Below, one piece after another: positions 1 through 8,200 of a DNA stretch of 24,599 nt. Location of the stretch: positions 1 to 24,599 of the forward strand of contig CAVFUK010000084.1 in NCBI GenBank assembly GCA_963625535.1, given 5' to 3'. The notes under the pieces were generated by a model. It searched no databases, was not told where the DNA came from, and saw only the letters and a list, made by a program, of their open reading frames with translations. A program made the translations under genes and the position numbers. The DNA is from Phocaeicola_A sp963625535 (lineage in GTDB: Bacteria > Bacteroidota > Bacteroidia > Bacteroidales > Bacteroidaceae). Numbering within the stretch: the stretch's first letter is position 1; every line of letters begins with the position of its first letter.

Positions 1-1408
1 TCTTATCGGCCAAATCATCCATTCTTACAGCAAAGATAGGATAGTTGCCGGCATGGAGCCAAACAGGAGTACTAGTGCATTTTAAGTCACCACGATATTT
101 ATATGTCGTACCTGAACTAGCCTGTACTGTGTTAACGGTAAGATATTTACCTTCGCTACTCCATTCACTAGAAGTTGTCATATTATTATATTTATTTTGA
201 GCATCCGCCCAAGTATAGCTGCTTGTAGTAAACAACTCGCGAACCAGACCTTCGGCAATGTTGAGGGTGATGGTGCTACTGGTACCGTTGGGGCAGGTTG
301 CTGTGATGACGACATCACCGAACTTACCGTCTTGGTTGAAGGTCACTACGCCATCGGCTACGGTAGCGATGGTTTCGTCGCTGGTGGTCCACTTGATGGA
401 AGACTTGTTGGCATCGGTCGGAGTAACCGTGTAGTCCAATGTCACGCTCTTGTCGGAGAGGGCGAAGAGGTAGTTATCCTTCGCATAGGTCTGAGTGATA
501 GCCACGTTAGTCGGTATGCCGGTCTCAGAGGCAGTTCCAGTGATATCGGCTTTACTAGTCCATGCCTGTACAGACACCTGATTAACGGAAATGGCATTCA
601 AGCCTTTTGCTTTGATTTCGTAGGTGTAGCTATAGCTAGCATCCAATGTCGGGATATTCTTCACGGTCAAGGTTTTTGTCTCTTCATTACCCTTCGTGAT
701 GGTCAATGTCACGAAAGTGGCACCTGCCTCTTCGGTTGTCGGACTGAGCAATGCATAGTAGGACTTTGTATTCTCGCCCGTTACGTACGGAGAAACCTCC
801 ACGGCACCTGCCTGCAACTTGCCGCTGGCGTAGCCGGTGGTGTTGCCGCAAATCTTCATAGACTCCACGGAGTAACCCTCGTAGTTGCCTTCGAGAGTGA
901 CGCTGCTGATGATGACACGCGCCATCTTGCGAGCCAGCTCCAATGTGACAGCGTTGTCCGTGCCCTTTGTTTTGGTACCACTGAATACCATGTAGTCGGC
1001 AGCGGCGATATTGTCCACTGTGCTCTGGTCGGTCGGCACAGTGAAACGGGTAGCCGAGGCGCCATCCACTACCGGATAGAAAGCGGTGAAGTTCATGGAG
1101 TTGGATTCCCAAGCGAGGTACGACTCTTTAGGACTCCATGCGCTGCCATCGAACATGTATTTCACGGCGGCTTGAGAACCGGCTTCTATGGAGATGATGT
1201 CACCCGCGTTGAACTTGGCCGCAGCCGTGGCATCTCCTGCCGGAGAGGTCTTCGTCTGAAGGCCACCGAAGTCATTACTTACTTGTGCGCTGACCAGTAC
1301 AGCGTTGGAGTCGTTGCGGTAGTCGTTGTCGAAAGCTTCGTCGGACCCGCAAGCAGTGAAGCAAAGTGTTGCCACTGCCATCATAGAGATATTATATATT
1401 GTTCTCAT
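1..1408 (-). CDS. Fimbrillin-family lipoprotein with Ig-like domain (3' end outside window)
   Basis: The minus-strand frame is open from the ATG at 1408 to the window edge (at least 469 residues, no stop). The N-terminus is a lipoprotein signal with lipobox FTAC, Cys20, followed by GSDEAF, so the protein is probably surface-anchored. Residues about 30-290 resemble the Mfa-like/fimbrillin domain and match the neighbour at 2450-3391 over motifs such as FTAFYPV, AADYMVFSGT and ARKMARVII. Residues about 300-385 look like a bacterial Ig-like (Big_2) domain (TPTDANKSSIKWTTSDETIA, then GDVVITATCPNG). From about 386 a further module starts (LVRELFTTSSYTWADAQNKY) that I do not recognise. The extra modules make it longer than its two neighbours and suggest an adhesin or fimbrial tip rather than a shaft subunit; that is inference. 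It lies 18 nt after the neighbouring fimbrillin and is probably co-transcribed with it. Its start context GAAAGACATGAGAAC is shared with that gene. Confidence 0.85.
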   Translation of the reverse strand, partial: MRTIYNISMMAVATLCFTACGSDEAFDNDYRNDSNAVLVSAQVSNDFGGLQTKTSPAGDATAAAKFNAGDIISIEAGSQAAVKYMFDGSAWSPKESYLAWESNSMNFTAFYPVVDGASATRFTVPTDQSTVDNIAAADYMVFSGTKTKGTDNAVTLELARKMARVIISSVTLEGNYEGYSVESMKICGNTTGYASGKLQAGAVEVSPYVTGENTKSYYALLSPTTEEAGATFVTLTITKGNEETKTLTVKNIPTLDASYSYTYEIKAKGLNAISVNQVSVQAWTSKADITGTASETGIPTNVAITQTYAKDNYLFALSDKSVTLDYTVTPTDANKSSIKWTTSDETIATVADGVVTFNQDGKFGDVVITATCPNGTSSTITLNIAEGLVRELFTTSSYTWADAQNKYNNMTTSSEWSSEGKYLTVNTVQASSGTTYKYRGDLKCTSTPVWLHAGNYPIFAVRMDDLADK

Positions 1409-1426
1409 GTCTTTCTATTTTTAAAG

Positions 1427-2344
1427 TTATTCTGCATCAAGTGTTCCACCTTGTCCCTCTGTCCAGTTACTTGGAGTCACTGTTCCGGTAGCAACCTTGT
1501 CGTTGCCAGCCGTCAGCTTCACGTTGTATTGGCCACCTTTCTCAGTCGACAGCACCTGGTCATAGGTCCAGCTGAATGAGCGCTCGCCTACCTTGAACTT
1601 CACCACGAGTGTGTTGGCTGCAATGCTTTGCGGCACGATGATGGCCTCGTAAGTAGCGCTTGCGTTCGTCACGTTGTCAGCAATTTTGGTGTATCCCGTA
1701 GGGCAGGGAGTGATATCCGTGGCTGACTGATCGGAAACAGCAGACCACGTGCCGGCTGTGATGGAGCCTGTGAGCACGGTGCCACCAATGGTCAGGTCCG
1801 TGATGGGGTTCTCTTCTGCAGTGAACTCATTGCCCAAGGTGATGGTCAAGGCAATCTTTGCCATGACGTGCGACAGCTCAATGTCGATGCTGTAGTTCGA
1901 AGCAGAAGCGGTGAACGTCTTCTCCGCCATCATCAGATAGTCAACGGCCTTCAGCTTAACCTCCGTGCTTTGGTCGGCAGCGGACGAGAGCGTACCGTCA
2001 GCAAACGTAGCGGCGGTCGCCGTTATGCTAGCTGTACTGCTCTCCCAGAACATAGACAACTTGTGGTCCGCATCAGAATTGGCATCGTAAGCCACCCAGC
2101 TTTGGTCCTCGTATTTCATCTTGGCTCGGTAGTCATAAGCATCGTTTGTAGAATTAATGTTCAGAGTGAACGATTCAGGGAGAGAGGCAGTACCTTCATA
2201 ACCGGCTTTGGTGGCCAATGAGGTAACAGAGGCATTCACATGGATAGGAGTATCCGTCATTTCCACCGACAGGTTCTCGTCGTTGGAAGAGCAGCCAGCC
2301 ATCGTGAGGGCCAGAGCTGCCAGAGTAAGAAATCGTGTTCTCAT
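1427..2344 (-). CDS. Fimbrillin-family lipoprotein
   Basis: This gene encodes a 305-residue protein with a short signal peptide and lipobox TMAGC, Cys18, followed by SSNDEN, typical of a Bacteroidales lipoprotein exported to the outer surface. The body (ATKAGYEGTASLPESFTL, then LSHVMAKIALTITLG) and the closing PSNWTEGQGG strand fit the fimbrillin/Mfa-like family, whose members polymerise into pili or sit at the tip or anchor. It is the least similar of the three tandem copies: it lacks the FxAYYP-type motif of its neighbours and shows the domain in a different subtype. It is the middle gene of the cluster, 105 nt after the gene at 2450-3391 and 18 nt before the gene at 1-1408. Its role as a shaft or accessory subunit cannot be told from sequence alone. 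Confidence 0.85.
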   Translation of the reverse strand: MRTRFLTLAALALTMAGCSSNDENLSVEMTDTPIHVNASVTSLATKAGYEGTASLPESFTLNINSTNDAYDYRAKMKYEDQSWVAYDANSDADHKLSMFWESSTASITATAATFADGTLSSAADQSTEVKLKAVDYLMMAEKTFTASASNYSIDIELSHVMAKIALTITLGNEFTAEENPITDLTIGGTVLTGSITAGTWSAVSDQSATDITPCPTGYTKIADNVTNASATYEAIIVPQSIAANTLVVKFKVGERSFSWTYDQVLSTEKGGQYNVKLTAGNDKVATGTVTPSNWTEGQGGTLDAE

Positions 2345-2417
2345 GTCTTTTTTGTTTTTGATGATCTATATATATTATATGTATATCGTTTGATGGACGA
2401 AACGTAGAGGTACGCCA

Positions 2418-2430
2418 CGGGCATCGCCCG
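2418..2430 (-). other. Small GC hairpin between two fimbrillin genes
   Basis: CGGGC and GCCCG form a 5-bp stem around a 3-nt loop, in the 105-nt gap between the fimbrillin genes at 2450-3391 and 1427-2344. No T-run follows on the minus strand, so it is not a clear terminator. It may be an attenuating or processing stem that sets the ratio of subunits. The other part of the gap is AT-rich (TATATATATTATATG around 2367-2385). Confidence 0.4.
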
Positions 2431-2449
2431 GTGAAGGGAACGGGCCGGA

Positions 2450-3391
2450 CTAGTGTTTCTCGTCGGCCTTGCCGTCGATGACGTCCTTACTGCTCCAGGG
2501 CACCACACTCACACTGCTCACGGCGAGTGTCTGTTTGTCGCTGGCAGTGAGCTCATAGTCGTAGCTGTTGCCGTTGGTGGTGTCGGGGATGCCAGTGAGG
2601 CTCATCTCCACCTGCGTGCCGTCGCTCTTCTGCACCGTGACGGTGAGGAAGGTGGCTGTGGCATCGGCTTTGGTAGGACTCACCAAGGCATAGAATTTGC
2701 CGTCGGTGTGTTTGTAGGCAGTAATGATGACGTTGCCCTCCTTGGCGTTGCCGTGCTCATAGCCATAGGTGTTGTCGTGCACCTTCACGGCCACCACCGT
2801 ACTACCAGCCTCCTGTACGTCAGCGAGGTGTATTTCATCGATGACGATGCGCGCCATCTGGCGCTCCAGCACGAGGCTGACGATGTTGCTGCCGTCGTTG
2901 CTGGCCGTGCCGCGGAAGGTCATGTAGTCGGCCTTGGCTAGGTCTTCGAGGGTAGTTTGATTGGAGGGAACGTTGAATCCCGTGATGGAGATTCCCTGGG
3001 CATCGGCGGGATAGTAAGCCCGGAATCCCATGGAGGCATCCTCCCAGGTGAGGTTAGCATCGCCGTCGGCCTGCCAGGTGCCGCCGTTCTGCAGGATGTA
3101 GACAACAACCGTCTGTGTGCCTGCCTCCACGCCCAGTTTATCTCCTACATTGAATCGGGATTGTTCTTCTTCCGTACCGAAGGGGGTGGTACGCATCTGC
3201 AACGCGGACTGCACGTTGCCGATGGATGCCTCGATAACGACCGTCTCACCCTTGCCCGGTACCTCTGTCGGTTCATCGGGCACAGGCGCTTCGCCGTCTT
3301 CATTCTCATGGCAGGCCCAGAGGCACATCAATGCCATGCTTATAATCGAGATATAGCAGGTGTATCTCGACATGCTTCTTATGTCTTTCAT
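2450..3391 (-). CDS. Fimbrillin-family lipoprotein, first gene of the cluster
   Basis: The reading frame gives 313 residues with a hydrophobic leader and lipobox LWAC (Cys27), then an acidic, proline-rich linker (EAPVPDEPTEVPGKG) and a fimbrillin/Mfa-like domain. Conserved stretches are FRAYYPADAQG, KADYMTFRGTAS, VLERQMARIVIDE and YALVSPTKADATATF, ending in VSVVPWSSKDVIDG. It is a clear paralogue of the gene at 1-1408. The start is uncertain. The ATG at 3391 gives MKDIRSMSR, but an internal ATG at 3373 (MSRYTCYISI) puts the lipid Cys at residue 21, like the paralogues. The bases GAAAGACATAAGAAGC match the start region of the other two genes (GAAAGACATGAGAAC), so the ancestral start seems to have become ATA here. 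A -7 element lies upstream at 3486-3493, so this is probably the promoter-proximal gene of a three-gene operon. Confidence 0.85.
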   Translation of the reverse strand: MKDIRSMSRYTCYISIISMALMCLWACHENEDGEAPVPDEPTEVPGKGETVVIEASIGNVQSALQMRTTPFGTEEEQSRFNVGDKLGVEAGTQTVVVYILQNGGTWQADGDANLTWEDASMGFRAYYPADAQGISITGFNVPSNQTTLEDLAKADYMTFRGTASNDGSNIVSLVLERQMARIVIDEIHLADVQEAGSTVVAVKVHDNTYGYEHGNAKEGNVIITAYKHTDGKFYALVSPTKADATATFLTVTVQKSDGTQVEMSLTGIPDTTNGNSYDYELTASDKQTLAVSSVSVVPWSSKDVIDGKADEKH

Positions 3392-3485
3392 ACCAATTTA
3401 AAATTAAACTATTTCGCTTGCAGTCTCCCGTTCCGAAGCACGCATTCGTCATGCGGCCTTCTGCCTCGTCCCAAGGACCACGATG

Positions 3486-3493
3486 CAAAAGTA
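3486..3493 (-). promoter_or_regulatory. Bacteroidetes-type -7 element upstream of the fimbrillin cluster
   Basis: TACTTTTG on the minus strand fits the TAnnTTTG consensus. It sits about 95 nt before the fimbrillin start at 3391. No good TTTG -33 box is found at 19-20 bp, so the call rests on the -7 element only. The rest of 3392-3609 shows no gene and no other structure that I can support. Confidence 0.45.
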
Positions 3494-3609
3494 GGGTGGA
3501 TTCTCCTGAGTCCTCCACCTATTTTATCCAAAACATTCGGTTATTTTGTCTAGAATCCCCTTTCTAGTGCGATTTATCCGTCTTCCTTGGAGGATTTGCC
3601 ATAACTTCG

Positions 3610-4902
3610 TCATTGAACGGAACGAGATTGCAGCAGCCAGTCTATAGCGGAGCGGATATGGATGAGCTGGCCATCTATCTCGACATCCCTCGATGGGGTG
3701 AAGGCAATAAGTGTCAACTGAGTGCAATGAAGACTTACAGCAGCCTTCACCAAGGCTGAAGTCTCACGCTCATACGCCTTAGGCGACTCTATGTCATACG
3801 CTACCTGTATCAGCTCCTTGACAACACTACGCTCGCAGATAACGAAATCCACCTCCTTCGATTGCGATGTGGGTTTATAGAAATAGATGTCGTGAAAGTA
3901 ATTGGCCGCGCGACGCAACAATTCGACGTAGACCACGTTTTCAAGCCGCCATCCTATATTCCCGGCCATCAAGGCATCTCCCCGATTGTCCTGCAGTCCC
4001 ATATCCACGACGTACACCTTGGCACACCTTATCCGTTCTTTACTCTTGTAAGAGTGTTTGGTCAGCAGTTGTAAGAGGAAAGCCTGCTTAAGGTAATCGA
4101 CATATTTCTTCAACGTCTTGTCGGAGATACCGAGCAGTTGGGCTAGCTTGTCATACTTCACCTCCTGGCACGCATTGTTTATAAGGTGATTGGCCACGAT
4201 GCGCAGGCTATCCACGTTGCGTATTTTATAACGTCTTTGGATGTCCTTCGTAAGTATTGCCTCGATGAGGCTTTGTACATAGGCCCGTTTGTTGCGAAGT
4301 CGTTGCATCTCGGGGAATCCGCCATCTTGTATATAGGTCATGAAAGCCCTCTTGCGGTCGGCCTCAGCCTTGGTAGTGAGACCAGTGAGATCTATTTTGT
4401 GGAATTTGCAATATTCCGCGAAGGAGAAGGGAAACAGCCGTATCTCATTGTAGCGTCCAGTGAGATGTGTCGCAAGTTCGCTGCTTAGGAGTTTGGCATT
4501 GCTTCCCGTTACGAAGACGTGGATGTTGATGCGCAACAGTCGGTTGACGAAGAGATGCCACCCCTCCACATTCTGAATCTCGTCGAAAAAGATGTAGGGT
4601 ACGTCGGTCCCATACAATTGGTAAATGCAGGAGAGCAAAGTGTTCAAGTCTCCCACTTCCATGTTGGCAAGCCGGTCATCGTCGAGATTGGCGTAGGCGT
4701 AGCGTATGTGGTGCGAACGGAGCACTTTGTGACAGAGCGTCGACTTTCCGCTACGACGTACACCAATGACGACCTGTGCCAATGGACTGTCGAACTCAAA
4801 GAGTGTTTCCTCCATACGGTCCACCCACCCGGAGCTTTTATAGTCCAGCATCTCCTCCCGTTGCTCGGCCAATACTTGCAACATGATTTGTTCGTTTACC
4901 AT
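3610..4902 (-). CDS. AAA ATPase with DUF4143-type C-terminus
   Basis: With the ATG at 4902 the product is 430 residues. Residues 47-55 (GVRRSGKST) are a Walker A loop, and YIFFDEIQN (103-111, Asp107/Glu108) is Walker B. TGSNAKLLS (132-140) follows as the sensor region, and LTGRYNEIRLFPFSFAEY (148-164) is characteristic of this ATPase family. Residues about 245-283 (KYDKLAQLLGISDKTLKKY) form a winged-helix-like segment. The C-terminus has the DUF4143 pattern KEVDFVI (349-355) then LIQVAY, a PD-(D/E)XK-like fold. The function of the family is not established; its members are common, mobile in distribution and often stand alone. An upstream start at 4962 is possible, but the -7 promoter element at 4923-4930 lies between the two, and AAAAAGG precedes 4902, so I chose the shorter form. 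The gene stands alone beside the 32-bp repeat array. Its base composition is more AT-rich than that of genes to the right. Confidence 0.85.
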   Translation of the reverse strand: MVNEQIMLQVLAEQREEMLDYKSSGWVDRMEETLFEFDSPLAQVVIGVRRSGKSTLCHKVLRSHHIRYAYANLDDDRLANMEVGDLNTLLSCIYQLYGTDVPYIFFDEIQNVEGWHLFVNRLLRINIHVFVTGSNAKLLSSELATHLTGRYNEIRLFPFSFAEYCKFHKIDLTGLTTKAEADRKRAFMTYIQDGGFPEMQRLRNKRAYVQSLIEAILTKDIQRRYKIRNVDSLRIVANHLINNACQEVKYDKLAQLLGISDKTLKKYVDYLKQAFLLQLLTKHSYKSKERIRCAKVYVVDMGLQDNRGDALMAGNIGWRLENVVYVELLRRAANYFHDIYFYKPTSQSKEVDFVICERSVVKELIQVAYDIESPKAYERETSALVKAAVSLHCTQLTLIAFTPSRDVEIDGQLIHIRSAIDWLLQSRSVQ

Positions 4903-4922
4903 ATCCTTTTTCTTTATTTTTG

Positions 4923-4930
4923 CAAAGGTA
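4923..4930 (-). promoter_or_regulatory. -7 element for the AAA ATPase gene
   Basis: TACCTTTG on the minus strand matches TAnnTTTG, 20 nt before the ATG at 4902. No TTTG lies at 19-20 bp upstream (the bases there read AATA), so the -33 box is weak or absent. Its place argues against the longer N-terminus starting at 4962. Confidence 0.55.
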
Positions 4931-4975
4931 TGAACTTTTCTAGATAAAGTATTCATAATCAACGGAAAAAGATTC

Positions 4976-5092
4976 CCCTATTCCGATAAAATACAGAAAA
5001 TCGTGCTCTGTATTCCGATAAAATACAGATTTTAGTCATCTAAACTCCGATAAAATACAGGTTTTGGGGCTCTGTATTCCGATAAAAGAAGG
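4976..5092. repeat. Four-unit dyad array, exact 32-bp period
   Basis: Four copies of a 21-bp unit start at 4976, 5008, 5040 and 5072, each exactly 32 bp apart, with 11-bp gaps. The shared core is TCCGATAAAA (in all four), and the 16-mer TTCCGATAAAATACAG is identical in copies 1 and 2. Copy 2 is a full dyad, CTGTATT-N7-AATACAG. Copies 1 and 3 keep the right arm and copy 4 keeps the left arm. The gaps also share a loose pattern (tTTnGnGCT). A loose further CTGTAT lies at 5128 but is out of phase. The array is between the ATPase promoter (4923) and the HTCS gene end (5230). The period of about three helical turns would put bound proteins on one face of the DNA. The 11-bp gaps are far too short for CRISPR spacers. 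Confidence 0.85.
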
Positions 5093-5183
5093 AGGGGCTG
5101 ACTAGGGTAAGGGAGCAGGATGGGACTCTGTATCCTTAATAAATCCGATGTCAACAACTAATCGAAGAAAAACGCCCGCAGAC

Positions 5184-5219
5184 GCGATGAATTATGCACG
5201 AACATGCATAATTCACCGC
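5184..5219 (-). terminator. Hairpin after the HTCS gene, probable terminator
   Basis: TGAATTATGCA (5188-5198) pairs perfectly with TGCATAATTCA (5205-5215) around a 6-nt loop. After one mismatch a further 3 bp (GCG/CGC) extend the stem to 5184-5219. It starts 11 nt past the HTCS stop at 5230. On the minus strand GGGCGTTTTTC follows at about 5178-5168, giving a T-run. The stem is AT-rich for a terminator, so an operator role for this dyad cannot be excluded. Confidence 0.55.
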
Positions 5220-5229
5220 ATAGGGGATA

Positions 5230-8200
5230 CTACTTCTGGTTGTTCTTGTTCTCTGCCCGATACTGCGAGGGGGTCTGGCCAAAATCTTCCTTGAAATACT
5301 TGTTGAAGTACTTCACGTCGTTGATGCCTACCATCCATGATATCTCGGAGATGGTGGACTGAGTGGAGAGCAACAGCTGGGCGGCACGCTTCAGACGGAT
5401 AGACCGGATGAAGTGGTTGGGCGTCTGACCGGTGATGGACTGGAACTTGGGATAGAGGCTGCTACGGCTCATACCCAGGTCGCGACTGAGGTCATCATTG
5501 GAATACTCGGCATTGCCGATGTTCTTCTCTATCAGCTCCAGGGCCTTCTTGATGAACTCCTCGTCCAACGAGGTGGTAGTGATTTCACTAGGATGGATGT
5601 CGATGGTCTTGCGGAAGATGCGTTTGCGCTTCTCTTGCTGTTCGATGAGCATCTCGATGCGGGTTTGCAACACCTCGAAGTTGAAGGGTTTGGAGATGTA
5701 GGAGTCGGCCCCGGCCTTGTAGCTCTCTATCTTCGCCTCATCGGAGAGCTTGGCGGTCAGCAGGATGACGGGGATATGCGAGAAACGGATATCGTTCTTC
5801 AGACGACTGCAGAGTTCCACACCATTCATGCGGGGCATCATCAGGTCGGAGATGACGATGTCGGGGGTGTTCTGCTGCACCATCTCCTCACCTTCCACCC
5901 CATCGGAAGCTTGCAGTACGTTGAACTGGGCAGAGAGTTGCTCCACGAGGAAGTGACGGAACTCGTCGTTATCCTCCACCACAAGGAGAGTCTTCTTGTC
6001 TCGTTCCTGCGGCTGCGCCACATCAGCGGTTTCGGTCGAAGGCTTGGCTTCTTCCTTCAGCTTCAGGTCGGTAGGCAGATAGACGGAGAAGGTGCTGCCC
6101 TGCCCCGGCTGGCTCTTGAGGGTAATCTTACCGCCATGGATCTGCACATATTGGGTCACCAAGTGTAGGCCGATGCCTGTACCCTGCTTGGTGGAGGTTT
6201 TGTTGTTCTCGCTCTGATAGAAGCGTTTGAAGACGGACTGTTGTTCACTCTCGGGGATTCCGCAGCCGGTGTCGGTCACACTGATGACCACATAGTCGTG
6301 GCCGTCCTCAGCAGCGAGGCGTATCTCGGTGGCGATGCAGCCTTCGGCCGGGGTGAACTTCAGGGCATTGGAGTAGAGGTTGTTGAGTATCTTGCGCACC
6401 TTCTCTTTGTCGAAGCACATGAAAAGGTTTTCGCACTGACTGTCGAAGACGAGCTTCACGGACTTGTTGGCGGCGATATCCTTGAAGGAGGCATAGACGT
6501 AGCGGGTGAAGGAGACGAAGTCCTCTGTCGAGAGTTTCAGCTTCTCGCCACCCATCTCCACCTTGCGGAAGTCGAGCAGTTGGTTGATGAGTCCCAGTAT
6601 CTCCTCTGCATTGCGGTAGATGGAGGAGAGTTTCTGCTTCAGTGCCTCGTCCTTTGTCTCGCGGATGATGAGGCTCAGCGGGGTCATGATGAGGGTCAAC
6701 GGAGTGCGGAACTCGTGGCTGATGTTGGTGAAGAACTGGAACTTTATCTGGTCGAGCTCTTCCTTCTGCTTGCGCCGTTCCTCACGTTCGCGCCGTGTAG
6801 CACGACGGTGGTAAACGTCGTGCACATAGCGATAGATAACAAAGGCTACTGCCATCAGAAAGAGTGCGTAGAAGACGTAGGCAAGACCAGTAGCCCAGAA
6901 AGGCGGCGACACCACAAGGGTTATCTCCGCGGGCTCGTCGCCCCACACCTTGTCATTGTTGGCGGTGTAGACCACAAAGCGGTACTTGCCCGGTGCCAGT
7001 CCAGTGTAGGAGGCAGAACCCAGACCGGTGGTGACCACCTCGTTCCAGTCGTTGTCGTAGTTCTCGAGCTTATATTTAAAATAGGTATGCGAGGGGTTGA
7101 CGTAGTTGAGCCCGGAGAACTCCAGCGTCAGGAAGTTCTCATTGTAGCTCAGCCGTATCTCCTTGGCACTGTGAACAGGGCGTCGGAGGATGATGTGCCC
7201 GTTGTACTCGGTGTTCTCACGTATGACGGAGTTGAAGACTTTCAAGGCCGTGAAGACGGGTTTGTTCTTGCTGTCATTGTAGCGTATCTTGTCGGGGCTG
7301 AAAGCATTGATACCCAAGTGACCACCGAAGTAGATGTCGCCATTGCGGGTCTTCAGGGAGCTTCCGTCGTAGAACTTGCCGCCCTGCAGACCGTCGTGGG
7401 TGTCGAAGTTAACCAGCGAGAAGCGGTAGCCTCCCTTATCCTCCGCCACCTCTATCTTGGTGATGCCATTGATGGTGGACACCCAGCAGATGCTGTCTTT
7501 GTCCTCCTGGAAGGCGGAGACGGAATTGCTGGGCAGCCCGTTCTCGGTATCTATATGGTAGGATTGCTGTCGCCGTTCATCCCAGATGTGGATGCCCAGC
7601 TCGGTGCCAAACCACTCCAGCCCGCGGCTGTCCTTGAACATGCAGTAGTACTTCACGTTGGGTCCGAGGAACTTGCCGCTCTCGAAGTCGTCGTTGTCAG
7701 GCACGTAGAGTTTGTCCTCCTGCGTCTGGTAGTAGAAGATGCCGCTCTCGCCAAAGGCTGCGAAGGTGTGATTGCCCACGGGATAGAAGTTGAACACGAC
7801 CTTGTGTGTTAGCAGTTCGGGGTGACGTTCACGCAGCAGGGTTATCTTGCCTGTGTTCAGGTCGAGCTCACCCACGCCCTCGTTGGAGACGCTGACCCAG
7901 AAGCGTCCGTCCTCATCCTCATAGATGGCACGGGAGATATTCTGGTTGGGGAAACGTTCGAGGTCATCCGTCGTTTTGTTGTAGACCTTGACCTTTCCGC
8001 TTTGGTCGATACAGTAGAAGCCGTTGAGGTAGGTGCCTGCCCACAGCCGTTTCTCACGGTCGCGGTAAAGTGAGAGGTAAAGGTTGTTGGCAGGGAACTG
8101 CGTAAAGGCCTTCTCCATCTTTCCGTTCTCAGGATGATAACGCCACAGTCCTTGGTAGGAGGTGCCTATCAGTATGCTGCCGTCCTCGTCCTCCAGCAGG

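Noticed and set aside
197..1579. Plus-strand open frame of 460 codons at the left end
   Set aside because: It is opposite the fimbrillin genes and spans their junction; the minus-strand frame has a lipoprotein signal and paralogues.
4903..4962. N-terminal extension of the AAA ATPase
   Set aside because: A -7 promoter element lies inside it, so the transcript would start after this ATG.
4976..5092. Regularly spaced repeats as a CRISPR array
   Set aside because: The gaps are only 11 bp and resemble each other, the units are degenerate dyads, and no cas genes are present.
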